From assembly GCA_002104895.1 (NCBI GenBank), contig MCFG01000001.1:580001-644000 (forward strand): DNA of 64,000 bases, read 5' to 3'. Below the pieces are notes generated by a model. It did not search any database. It saw only the letters and a list, made by a program, of their open reading frames with translations, and had not been told where the DNA came from. Source of the DNA: Anaeromyces robustus (taxonomy: Eukaryota > Neocallimastigomycota > Neocallimastigomycetes > Neocallimastigales > Neocallimastigaceae). Made by a program: the position numbers and the translations under genes. Position 1 is the stretch's first letter. Every line of letters begins with the position of its first letter. Shown here piece by piece: positions 47,868 through 60,091 of the stretch.

Positions 47868-48486
47868 TTATACTGTCCAAACAATAACTCCAAAAATAAT
47901 TCCACCTAATTAGAAAGAAAAAAAGGACAATTAAATATTCAATATTCAAATAATTACCCATCTTGTTGACAACAATGTTAGTAAAAAAGGCATTCTCTTG
48001 AAAACTTTTCCACTTTTAAAAATTATATTCATATTAAGTATATAGTCACAGTGTAAACGTATTATTCATTTGATACCATTAAGATGAAGGTATTCATAAC
48101 TAAACATAATAATATGTTTAAAATCTCACAAAAATCTATTATTATTATTATTATAGTTTTTACCTTTAATTCCTTATTTTTCAACGAGATCATTCCATTA
48201 CCAATTTTTTTTAATGTTTTTATATTCACTAATATTTCTTTCATTTTTGTCTTAAAACTAGAGTATTAGATTCAATCGCCTATAGGAAAAAATCTGTTAA
48301 TAATTTTTTTATCATAGCAAAAAAAAAAAATCTTTAATAATACAATGTGAAAATTTCTATTATTTTTGGCACTTAACCTGTCTAACAGCAGATATATGAA
48401 AGTCACGAGAAAGGCCATAAGTGTGGGATTACGTACAAAGAAGTATCTTTTATCCGGAGAAATATCTTCCATATTCTTAAGAAATG
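47868..48486 (-). CDS. Probable small two-helix membrane protein
   Basis: A four-exon model reads through on the minus strand: 48486-48378, 48257-48164, 47994-47958 and 47905-47868, all with GT-AG borders and matching phases. From the ATG at 48472-48470 it gives 88 residues. The first exon also has five open codons upstream of that ATG after a TAG acceptor, so a further 5' exon is possible. The protein starts MEDISPDKRYFFVRNPT, then has a first hydrophobic helix (LMAFLVTFIYLLL, ~18-30), a Lys-rich loop (KTKMKEILVNIKTLKK), a second more polar part and a C-terminal hydrophobic helix (GGIIFGVIVW) with stop TAA at 47868. Codon use in exon one is visibly richer in G and C than the surroundings, as in other real exons here. 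No family is recognised; a fragment of a larger gene is the main alternative. Confidence 0.45.
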
Positions 48487-49989
48487 CTATTTTAATATTA
48501 ATTATATTATTATTTAAATATTTTGTAATTATTAATGAAAAAAATATAAATATGTAATTAAAAAAATTCTTTGGTAGATTTATATATTAAATTTCTTTAA
48601 AAAATCAATAAATTTGAATATTCTATAATTCTTTATATATCAATATTTACCAATAAACAATATTATTTTTAAAAGAATCAATATATTTGAATATTCTATA
48701 ATTCTTTATATATCACATATTCACTAATAAGCAAAATTATTTTTAAAATAATAAGTAGGTTTAGTTTTTTAACGTTGGGACTTTATTACAATAAAAATAT
48801 CATAAATTATTCATTATGTAGCTAACTAAAAATAAAATGGTATACAAAAAAATTATTGAGAAAATGAGTCATTAGAAAATAATAATAAAAAAATTAATCT
48901 ATATAAGTTATTTTTAAAATCAAAAACTATATATTTTATTAATGTTAATTATTTATATATATAAATAATATATAAATTATTTATATATTTTTTTTCATTA
49001 TTATTCATTAAATTTTAATAATTATATAATAAAAATAGTCATATAATAAACATAATATTAAATGTTAAAATATTTATTAAAAAAAATTTTAAATATCTCA
49101 TTGAAGATTATTCTATTATTAAGAAATTTAATCTGGTTAGATTTATTAATTTCATTTATAATAATATTGATAATAATAAAGTTATCGAGAAATTTTTGGA
49201 AATTTTAATTAAAAATTTAATAATTATGAATAACTAGCCAATAGTTTCCAATTATCTAAATTAAAGATACATTCAAATATTTCCATAATAATTATATCAA
49301 TGAGAATTTAAATGTATATATAAAAAATATATATTCATGATTTTATTTTAATTAAAAATATAAAACTAATAAAAAATAAAATATAATATCTTTAATTTTT
49401 GATAAATATTTATCAATTGTTTAATTATTATTTCCTAATTCTTTTGATGTCTGATTAAATATGACTTAATTACTAATTCCTCAGGAATAGAATTCTACTA
49501 GTAGTCAAGATTTTTTATTGTTGATTAAGAATGACTTTAACCATTCTAATTCTTTGAATTTTAAATTCATGATGGATATGGATATTATATATGACATATC
49601 TATATTATCATTCTAAACTATATCTCGTCTTGTTATGTAAATCTATTAAGTTTTCAATATGATCAACATTGGGAAATAAAAATTAAAAAAAAAACATAAT
49701 AATAATAAATATATTATTAAAAAATAATATTAGAAATATTATTATGATTAATATATTATATTACTAATAAAAATAAAATAAATAAAAATAAAAATATATT
49801 CGTTTTTGTTTATAATCTAGAATGTGTTAGAAATAAAATAACATTTTTTATATGTTTTGTATATACTTTATATATTAAACAATATTCAATAAATTTTAAT
49901 AATATTTAATAAAATTTAGGAAAATTTATATGTATAATAATATTTATAAAAGTTTTATTAATTAAATAATAATAATTATATCAAATAAA
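48487..49989. other. Intergenic region with coding-like scraps
   Basis: Contains two tandem ~73-bp units (listed). It also has a short plus-strand frame ending at 49237 (KNFKYLIEDYSIIKKFNLVRF...) and more complex sequence at 49420-49680 that reads in pieces on the minus strand (FPNVDHIENLIDLHNKTRYSLE then stops). These may be remnants of a decayed gene. The rest is AT-rich and featureless. Confidence 0.4.
48603..48749. repeat. Two tandem ~73-bp units
   Basis: AATCAATAAATTTGAATATT and ATTCTATAATTCTTTATATA recur at 48603 and 48676. The right parts of the two copies have diverged more than the left parts. Confidence 0.85.
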
Positions 49990-51900
49990 GAAAAAAATTA
50001 ATTATTAATAACACACATAAATTATAAGAATTCACACTAAAATATTACAATTTAATTAATATAATTATTTAATTTAATTTTTTACTGTTTATTTTAAATT
50101 TTATTTTATTTTTATTGTTATTTTTTTTTTATTTTGTTTTTGCTTTAGTTAATTTTATTTTATTTTTATATAATGTTTTTTATTTTATTCTTTAGATCAT
50201 TTTTATTTCTTCTAAATATTTTTTGAAGATTAAATTTAAGCTAAGTTATTATTTTTATTTTTTATTTTATTAATAATAATTAATATAATTTAAATCATTA
50301 TTATTAATTATTATATTATTTGTAAATTGAATAAATTATTTTTAATTATATTATATCATAATAATAATTAAAAAAAACTTATTTTAAGAGAAAAACTAGA
50401 TGGAATTTTTTTAAAAAAGAATAATGCCATATCTTTTTTTTTTAAATTATTGCTGTTACCATCTAAGAATGTAATGTTTTTTATTTTGATTAATTGATTT
50501 GTTTAAGAAGATTATAGTATTGACAAAAAAGAAATTGCAGTAATCATCTATTATTTAATATTTAAATTTTTAAATATATTAATATTTTAAAAAAATATAT
50601 ACTAAATCTAGATAATTTTTGTTGTCCACATCCGTCATCATCAATGGATTAAAAATACTAGACTAGACAGCTTTGAAACATATTTTTTTAATATATAATT
50701 TATGGCTGCATCTGTCTAAATAAAAGTTTGAATCTTAAAACATCGAATAAAATCTTCATTAAAGAGTTGCTGTAACAATCTAAGTCTAGATTGTTTTTTC
50801 GAAGTAATAAAATCATTTCTTTTATATAATTGATCTTTTTCTTTCATATCAATTATACTATATTCTTTAACTGATGAATACATATATATATGTAAATATA
50901 TATATATATATATATATATATTTTCAATTTGTATATAAGGAACATATTATCAAAGACTAAAAGGATTTATTTCTAGATAAATAAAAATAATTAAATTAAT
51001 TATTTTGATAAATTTTTTTTTAAATGATAATAAAATATTATATTCTTTTTAATATATAATTAAATACCATTGAATATAAAAGATAATGATTTTTAGTGAT
51101 TTTTCTTTTTTTTCAATATTTTAAGATCAAAATACCATTCTTTTTCTTTCTTCAATCCTTTGATGAGACTTTGTTATTTATTAAAATAAATTATTTTTTT
51201 TTTAATTATAAAAAAAATATTTTAGATTAAAAAATAAAATTTTAAAATCACTTTAATTAAAAAGTGATTTTAATTTTCAAAGTCTGAAGAATTAAAAAAA
51301 TTGCATAATTTTTACTCTTTATATACTTTTTTTTGTAAAGTTTTGTTGTATTACAATTATTAATTTTTTTTAATGGTAAAGTTAATTATTCTATTAATGT
51401 ATTAATGTTAGATTATTTATTATTATTAATATTAAATTGTTTAATTGTTTTACGTTTTATATAACTGAAATATCTATATTTATGGTAAAGTTAATAAATA
51501 AATAAAAATGAATAATTGATGTTAAAATGGTTAATGATATTAATGATCAATTCTTATTAAATAATTAAATAATTAAATATATTAATTAAAAATACATCAT
51601 TTTTAATAAAATGTCAAAAATTTAAAATTTTTATTTTAGTTTGATTAAATTTTTAAAAATTGAATAATCTTTTCTGAAGTTATTAATTAAAAAGTTTGAT
51701 TATTAAGTTTTATTCATCAAAATATTTTCATTTTATAGGAAGAGAACACAAAACTTACAAACATAAAAAGCATAATTATACATACATTTATATTAAAGTA
51801 TTCATATATTATAATTTTTATTGTATATTTCTAATATATTATCAAATTATTTAGTATAACATATTATTTTATTATTATATATATTTATTATATTTATTAT
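49990..51900 (-). repeat. Repeat family copy D (reading frame broken)
   Basis: A full unit opening with ATTATTAATAACACACATAA. The minus-strand frame present in the other copies is broken here: the ATG is at 50945-50943, the ATAT tract has changed length and a stop follows within about 30 codons. An inserted ATAAAATC-like block (near 50746) and CTAGACTAGA duplication are also present. Hairpin at 51244-51271. Its base differences group it with copies E and F. Confidence 0.85.
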
Positions 51901-52002
51901 ATATATATATTTATTATTTATTTATTTATCAATTCATTCATTCATTCATTCATTTATTTATTAATTTATTTATTTATTTATTTATTTATTTATATATTTA
52001 TT

Positions 52003-52015
52003 TATTTATTGATTT
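52003..52015. repeat. Left copy of 13-bp target-site duplication
   Basis: TATTTATTGATTT at 52003-52015 is repeated exactly at 52441-52453, directly bordering the GC-richer insert. The GA in the motif is a rare variant within the TTTA tract, so the match is not merely microsatellite identity, although a second TTGATTT also occurs to the right. Confidence 0.65.
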
Positions 52016-52440
52016 TTTTTATAGACTTATCATGTGATTTTTCACATGAATGTATTGGAATTAAATTCCCTGCCTTACCTTTTCGGCGTCGACGCCCTTG
52101 GTATATTCATATATTTTACATTTGTACTTAAACCCTAACGCTAACTTAATAACGGGTCCAGTCTACAAGCCCCACATATGAATAGTAGTCACCAAGGAAA
52201 CCGCCCAATAATTTAGAGCCGCACCCCACATTATTAGACTTAAAGATCTACTCATATACTTATATTATTTAATGAGGCGTGAGTAGCTACGCCTCAAATA
52301 CTATACCTGTGCACTACCTTACTACAGTGTAAAACCCGTGAAGGAGAAAACCACTTTGCTTGGGGTAGATGCGGTGTCGATCCAGAAGCCTTATATATGC
52401 TAAGGAAACGTCTTAACAACCAGGATAGAAACTGGTCGAC
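52016..52440 (-). mobile_element. SINE-like retroposon, GC-richer than surroundings
   Basis: About 425 bases of high-complexity, far more GC-rich sequence lying inside a (TTTA)n tract between repeat copies D and E. Read on the minus strand it starts GTCGACCAGTTTC and ends GATAAGTCTAT followed by eight A. It is flanked by perfect 13-bp direct repeats. A pol III B-box-like GGATCGACACC lies ~57 bases from the minus-strand start (52383-52373), with an A-box-like TGGTTGTTAAG ~39 bases before it. It is rich in self-complementary segments: CATGTGA/TCACATG (52031-52048), GGAATTAAATTCC (52057-52069), GGCGTCGACGCC (52085-52096), CCTTGGT..TATTCATAT with ATATGAATA..ACCAAGG (52096-52197) and TGAGGCGT/ACGCCTCA (52273-52296). 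No long frame is present. These traits fit a tRNA-derived SINE or other pol III retroposon. A structured non-coding RNA gene is the alternative. Confidence 0.6.
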
Positions 52441-52453
52441 TATTTATTGATTT
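52441..52453. repeat. Right copy of 13-bp target-site duplication
   Basis: TATTTATTGATTT begins at the base after GTCGAC, the insert end, and equals the left copy at 52003-52015. The bases next to each copy differ, so the duplication is exactly 13 bp. Confidence 0.65.
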
Positions 52454-52609
52454 ATTGATTTATTTATTTATTTATTTTATTTTATTTTACTTTATTTTAT
52501 TTTATTTTATTTTATTTTAAAGGATATAATTTCTTAAATTTGATAATAGAATAATTATTTCAATGTAAAACTAATAATACTAATAATAATAATAGTAATA
52601 TTAATATCA

Positions 52610-54300
52610 AATAAAGAGAAAAAAAATTATTAGTAATAAATAACACATAAATTACAAGAATTTACACTAAAATATTACATTTAATAATGTTATTAATATA
52701 ATTATTTAATTTTATATTGTTTATTTTAAATTTTAATTTATTTTATTTTATTTTTATTGTTTTATTTTTTTATTTTGTTTTTGCTTTAGTTAATTTTATT
52801 TTATTTTTATATAATGTTTTTTATTTTATTCTTTAGATCATTTTTATTTCTTCTAAATATTTTTTGAAGATTAAATTTAAGCTAAGTTATTATTTTTATT
52901 TATTATTTTATTATTAATAATTAATATAACTTATATCATTATTATTAATTATTATATTATTTAGAAATTGTATAAATTATTTTTAATTATATTATATCAT
53001 AATAATAATTAAAAAAAACTTATTTTAAGAGAAAAATTAGATGGAATTTTTAAAAATAGAATAATATCATATCTTTTTTTAAAAAATTATTGCTGTTACC
53101 ATCTAGAATGTAATGTTTTTTGTTTTTGATTGATTTATTTAAGAAGATTATAATATTGACATAGAAGAAATTGCAGTAATCATCTATTATTTAATATTTA
53201 AATTTTTAAATATATTAATATTTTAAAAAAATATATACTAAATCTAGATAATTTTTTTTGTCCTCATCCGTCATCATCAATGGATTAAAAATACTAGACA
53301 GCTTTGAAACATATTTTTTAATGTATATTAAATTTATAGCTGCATCTGTCTAATAAAAGTTTGAATCTTAAAACATCCAATAAAATCTTCATTAAAGAGT
53401 TGCTGTAACAATCTAAGTCTAGATTGTTTTTTCGAAGTAATAAAATCATTTCTTTTATATAATTGATCTTTTTCTTTCATATCAATTATATTGTATTCTT
53501 TAACTGATGAATACATATATATATGTAAATAATATATATATATATATTTCAATTTATATATAAGGTCCATATTATCAAAGACTAAAAGGATTTATTATTT
53601 CTAGATAAATAAAAATATTTAAATTAATTATTTTGATAAATTATATAATAATAAAATATTATATTTTGTAATAATAATAAATAATTAAATACCATTGAAT
53701 ATAAAAGATAATGATTTTTAGTGATTTTTCTTTTTTTCAATATTTTAAGATCAAAAACCATACTTTTTCTTTCTTCAATCCTTTGATGAGACTTTGTTAT
53801 TTATTAAAATAAATTATTTTTTTTTATTTATAAAAAAATATTTTAGATTAAAAAATAAGTTTTTAAAATCACTTTAATTAAAAAGTGATTTTAATTTTTC
53901 AAAGTCTGAAGAATTAAAAAAATTGCATAATTTTTACTCTTTATATACTTTTTTTTTTGTAAAGTTTTGTTGTATTACAATTATAAAATTTTTTTAATGG
54001 TAAAGTTAATTATTCTATCAATGTATTAATGTTAAGTTATTTATTATTATTAATATTAAGTTGTTTAATTCTTTTATGTTTTATATAACTGAAATATCCT
54101 ATATTTATGGTAAAGTTAATTAATAAATAAAAATGAATAATTAATGTTAAAATGGTTAATGATATTAACGGTCAATTCTTATTAAATAATTAAATAATTA
54201 AATATATTAATTAAAAATACATCATTTTTTAACGAATTATCAAAAAATTAAAAATATAAGTTATTTATTTATGTTTATATTGAAATATTCATAAAATATA
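52610..54300 (-). repeat. Repeat family copy E
   Basis: A full unit opening with AAAAAATTATTAGTAATAAA. The minus-strand frame spans 53334-53570 (78 codons): an extra ~10 bases (CAATAAAATC region) shift the frame near the 3' end, and a one-base loss (CTAATAAAAG) shifts it back to the shared RQMQL ending. Hairpin at 53865-53892. About 90% or better similarity by eye to copy F. Confidence 0.86.
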
Positions 54301-54344
54301 TAATAATTATTATATATTTCTATATTGTTTTTTTATTTATATTA

Positions 54345-54517
<173 letters not shown>

Positions 54518-54644
54518 TGAAGGATTATAATTTATTAAATTTGATAAAAAAATAATTATTTCAATGTAAAACTAATAATACTAATACTAATACTACTACT
54601 ACTAATAATAATAATAATAATAATAGTAATAATAATATCAAATA

Positions 54645-56335
54645 AAGAAAAAAAAATTATTAGTAATAAATAACACATAAATTACAAGAATTTACACTAA
54701 AATATTACATTTAATAATGTAATTAATATAATTATTTAATTTTATATTGTTTATTTTAAATTTTATTTTATTTTATTTTTATTTTTATCTTTATTTTGTT
54801 TTGTTTTTGTTTTAGTTAATTTTGTTTTATTTTTATTTAATGTTTTTTATTTTTTTTCTTATAAATTTTTATTTCTTTTAAATATTTTTTTAAGTAGATT
54901 ATTTAAGCTAAGTTATTTTTACTATTTATTATTTTATTAATAATAATTAATATAATTTAAATTATTATTATTAATTATTATATTATTTGTAAATTGAATA
55001 AATTATTTTTAATTATATTATATCATAATAATAATTAAAAAAAACTTATTTTAATAGAAAAACTAGATGGAATTTTTTTAAAATAGAATAATGCTATATC
55101 TTTTTTTTTAAATTATTGCTGTTACCATCTAAGAATGTAATGTTTTTCGATTTTGATTAATTTATTTGTTTAAGAAGATTATAGTATTGACAAAAAAGAA
55201 ATTGCAGTAATCATCTATTATTTAATATATAAATTTTTAAATATATTAATATTTTAAAAAAATATATACTAAATCTAGATAATTTTTTTCGTCGTTATCC
55301 GTCATCATCAATGGATTAAAAATATTAAAAATACTAGACAGCTTTGAAACATATTTTTTTAATGTATATTAAATTAATAGCTGCATCTGTCTAAATAAAA
55401 GTTTGAATCTTAAAACATCCAATAAAATCTTCATTAAAGAGTTGCTGTAACAATCTAAGTCTAGATTGTTTTTTCGAAGTAATAAAATCATTTCTTTTAT
55501 ATAATTGATCTTTTTCTTTCATATCAATTATACTATATTCTTTAACTGATGAATACATATATATATGTAAATAATATATATATATATATATTTTTTTCAA
55601 TTTGTATATAAGATCCATATTATCAAATACTAAAAGGATTTATTATTTCTAGATAAATAAAAATATTTAAATTAATTACTTTGATAAATTTAATAATAAT
55701 AAAATATTATATTTTGTAATAATAATAAATAATTAAATACCATTGAATATAAAAGATAATGATTTTTAGTGATTTTTCCTTTTTTTTCAATATTTTAAGA
55801 TCAAAATACCATACTTTTTCTTTCTTCAATCCTTTGATGAGACTTTGTTATTTATTAAAATAAATTATTTTTTTTTATTTATAAAAAAATATTTTAGATT
55901 AAAAAATAAGTTATTAAAATCACTTTAATTAAAAAGTGATTTTAATTTTTCAAAGTCTGAAGAAATAAAAAAATTGCATAATTTTTACTCTTTATATACT
56001 TTTTTTTTGTAAAGTTTTGTTGTATTACAATTATTAATTTTTTTTATATGGTAAAGTTAATTATTCTATTAATGTTAGGCTATTTATTATTATTAATATT
56101 AAGTTGTTTAATTATTTTATGTTTCATATGTTTCATATAACTGCAATATCTATAATTATGGTAAAGTTAATTAATAAATAAAAATGAATAATTTATGTTA
56201 TAATGGTTAATGATATTAATGATCAATTCTTATTAAATAATTAAATAATTAAATATATTAATTAAAAATACATCATTTTTTAACGAAATATCAAAAAATT
56301 AAAAATATAAGTTATTTATTTAAGAAAAATCATAC
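54645..56335 (-). repeat. Repeat family copy F
   Basis: Last unit of the right cluster, opening with AAAAAAATTATTAGTAATAA. The minus-strand frame at 55391-55618 ends early (IQTFI) because the ~10-base insertion shared with E is not compensated. Upstream on the minus strand it reads SLIKGLKKEKVWYFDLKIL; copies A-C have TGA in place of the Trp codon. Hairpin at 55916-55943. Confidence 0.86.
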
Positions 56336-56931
56336 AATTTTTCCTAAATAATTATAAATCATATTTTACATAATTTTTTTTTATTTGTCACCTATTTATT
56401 ATTAATATTTATTATCTATAATATATTAAAAAAGAAAAATAATAAAATATGGTAAAATATATGCATATATAATATTATATATTAAAAAAAATATTAAGTA
56501 AAATTAATTAAAGCAAAAAAAATGATTTATTTTATTATTTTATTATTTTATTTATTAAATCTTTATCATAACTTTTTTTTATCTTTATTCTACATATTTT
56601 TATATATTAAAGTACCAATAAGAATATTTGGGAAAAAATTTTTTAAAAAGAATCTTTAAAAAAATAAAATTAAAAATTCTCAAATTCATTATAAACAATT
56701 ACATAGTAAATTGTTGATATCATTCTTTAATATATAAACAAAACAAAAAATAGCTAATAAATAAAATAATAATTTATTTCTCTTAAATTCATTTTCTTTT
56801 TTTTTTTTCTTTTAATTAAATTTATATTATTTTGTTATTGGCGTTATTGTTTTTCTATTTTGTTTGTTTTTTTTAATTAATACTCAATTATTATTTTTTT
56901 TATTTTAATGAATATATTTATTAATTTAAAT
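56336..56931. other. Intergenic region downstream of the TTC5-like gene
   Basis: AT-rich with a few more complex stretches (56600-56760) but no recognisable frame or RNA. It separates repeat copy F from the 3' end of the TPR gene. Confidence 0.5.
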
Positions 56932-59900
56932 TTATGAGCAGTCAATAGTAACTTTTGAATAGTTAAGATCTTTCATATCATCTAAAAATTCATTATGTAT
57001 TATTAAATTCAATCTTTTTAATTGTTCTAAAGTATATTCACAATTAGCATTTGATTCTTTCATTTCAAGAATACTTGATGTTTGTTTTAAAACTTCTGTT
57101 TCTATATCATATTGTAATGATTTTTGTGTATATAAATCAATCCGTATTACATTATATTCTATAGTGGTCTATAAAATTATATAATAAACAAGCACATATA
57201 TTCGAAATAACATATATATATATATAATGATAATATAATAAATATTTAAGTAAATAAATAAATTAATAATATTTATGTAATTATATTATTAATAAATTGT
57301 TGATTTTAATATATAATTATAATATAAAATATATAAAATAATTAATAAATCATATAATTAAAAGAAATATATACATTATATGTTATCTTTATTATATTAT
57401 ATTCTGGTTCAAATATTAATATTTCTTGTCCTATTAACGGTATATTATTTTTTAAATTATAAATACTTAAAGATGTATAATTATTTGTTTCATCAACAGC
57501 TATAAATGATCGATTATATCCAAAAACAGTAGTCACTTCACTTATTATTCTTAATCTTATATATTTCATTGGATTTTTACCAATTTTTAAATTAGAAATA
57601 ATAGTAGATTCTATATGTGAATTAAACGATTTTTTTTCTTTTGACTTATTATCATTATTATTCTTATTATTACTCTTCTTATTAATTGTATCTAATAATA
57701 TATTTTGATGTCCCCATGTTATTTTCAAAAAATATTTATCTTTGATATTACACTAATTTAATTATATTAAATGAAGAAACAAAAATATTAATATATATTT
57801 ATAATATTTATATTGACAAAAATAAAGAATCTTATTAATTTAAAATTAACTATTATTTATTATTAATATAATTAAATTTAATTAATCATGTATGAACATA
57901 TAATTTCTATTATCTTTCTCTCTCTTTTTTACCTTATTTTTAATTAAAGAAGATATTTTCTTTGTATATTGTTCAAGTTTACTTATTTGATTAGTATTAT
58001 TATTGTAAAGTTCATCAAAAGATAATGATGGATAGGATTCAGCATTAAATATTTCTTCTTTAATATATTTATTTATTAATCTTAAATTATTTAAACTTTC
58101 TTGATAATTTTCTAAATATGAATTTATCTATGTAATATATATTAAATTTGTAAATATATTAAAATTTTAATCATTATTCTCAAAAATAAAAATAATTGAA
58201 AAGAAAATAAAAATTAAAAATAAATTTTTAGATATATATATATATATATAATAATATAATACCATAAATTTATTTAAAAGCATATCCAAACTATTTTCTT
58301 TTTTACAATGAGATATCTAATTATTATATAATTTACAAAAGGAAAAAATTTGTTATATATTTATATTAATATATATATTAATAGTATTAATACATATTAT
58401 TCCATATGTTACATATTTTAATAATATTTACAGCAATAGTGTATGCTTTTAATGAACTTTTTAAATCACTGGTATCTCTACTAATATTAAAAAATTTTTC
58501 TAAATAGGACATACCCAATGAAGCTATAATTTATGTATATTTTTAAAAAAATGAATTTTTTTTAAAATTAATATATATAAAAATATTATTATCAAAAAAA
58601 AAAAAAAAAATTAAAATTGAATAATTTAACATGAATTATTTAAAAATATAAAATAAAAAAAAAATTAAATAATGAATAATAATACGATTATTATTCATAT
58701 CAATTATACCCCATGATAAACAGTTATTAACATCAAAACTGATGGCTGTTTTTGATAAATCAATACTTTTATTAATATTAGAAATATATTCGGAATAATC
58801 TTATTAAGAAAAAAAAATTAATACAAATAAAATTTTATTAAAATTTATAATTATCCAAAATAATAATAACTAGTATATTATATTATTTTATATAAAATTC
58901 TTTACTTGTTTTTATTTTTCTAAGTGTTAAAGCCATATTATTTAATGTTTTATTGGTTGGTTTCTTATATATATTGATTAAAAAGAGAATATTATAAAAT
59001 TTGTTTTTATTTTAATAATATTTCATATATTTAAAATTATTAATTAATAGGAAAATTTTTAAATATATATATAATAATATAGATATATATGTATGTTTAT
59101 AAAACATTAGAAAAAAGAAAAATATAAATAAAATAAATATATTAAATATATTATTAATTACTAATTTTAATGCCCTTTCAAGACAATGTTTTGCTAAAGT
59201 TAATTCTAAATTGAGAGTATATAATTGATTATTTTCAGAGGAATTGGTATTATTGAAATCACTTGAAGAATTTTGAGATTTTCGTTTTAATAAATGCTTT
59301 TTTAAATAACATTCTGCTAATTCAGACCAAGCTTCTGATAAATTTGGATCTAGTTTTATAGCAGTAGATAAATTTTTTTCTGCTAAATAATGATAATAAT
59401 CAAATATATTATAAAGATGACCTCTTAAATAATGATAAAAAGCTTTTTGTTCATTGGAAAGAGTTGGATCAAAATTATGATTTGAAAGATATAATTCAGA
59501 TGGTTTACTCATTAATTTTTCTTTTTGAACTTTCCATTCCTTTTCTTCTTCAATATCAAAATCGGTTAAATATTTATGTATAATTTTAATCACTGGATTT
59601 CGATTAATATATTCTTGCTTTTCACTATTTAATTCTTTTTTTTTTATTTTATTTTCATTTTTGTTATATATAATATATACATAATATATAATAAAATAAA
59701 TTTCATATATAAAAGTAAAAGAATTATATATTAAATATAATGTAAAATATATTAATAAAAGATAATAATATTATTACTATATTTATTATATAATAAAGTA
59801 CAATAATATATATTCTTTATTTTTCTTTAAATAAATACTTTGCTCATTTTCTGATTTATCCAAAGATGATAATGAAGAAGATGATAAAGCATTATTAGAA

Positions 59901-60091
59901 TTATTATTATTAACAATCCAACGTTTTGTAGGAAGTTTTGTTAATAAATCAAAAACATAAAGAACAATATTAACATTATAAATTTTATCTGTTGCTCGAA
60001 ATCCTGGATATTCTTGATATAATTCTTCAATAATATGATTTAAAGCATTTGCATGGGTTGAAAAATCCAAAGTCGGTGTCGTAAAATACAT
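56932..60091 (-). CDS. TTC5 (Strap)-like TPR and OB-fold protein
   Basis: Nine exons: 60091-59839, 59634-59162, 58963-58906, 58799-58710, 58523-58432, 58316-58263, 58127-57933, 57752-57375 and 57168-56932; 609 residues, frame intact. The TPR part is visible in exon two (NEQKAFYHYLRGHLYNI, AEKNLSTAIKLDPNLSEAWSELAECYLKK) and in exons three to five (NKTLNNMALTLRKIKT, AISFDVNNCLSWG, ASLGMSYLEKF). The eighth exon carries ISEVTTVFGYNRSFIAVDET followed by NNYTSLSIYNL and IPLIGQEILIFEP, closely matching the OB-fold domain of TTC5. In animals TTC5 is a p300/p53 cofactor and recognises nascent tubulin chains for tubulin mRNA autoregulation. Whether that role holds here is unknown. It is longer than human TTC5 (440 residues) because of Asn/Ser/Lys linkers in exons one, two and eight. 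Divergent from the ankyrin gene upstream. Confidence 0.88.

Noticed and set aside
52131-52144. CCCTAACGCTAAC resembling a telomere repeat or telomerase RNA template
   Set aside because: Only one and a half imperfect units, and it lies in the loop of a stem within the SINE-like insert; probably coincidence.
52016-52440. RNase P, SRP RNA or group I intron as identity of the GC-richer insert
   Set aside because: The conserved core motifs of these RNAs could not be found on either strand, while flanking duplications and an A tail favour a retroposon.
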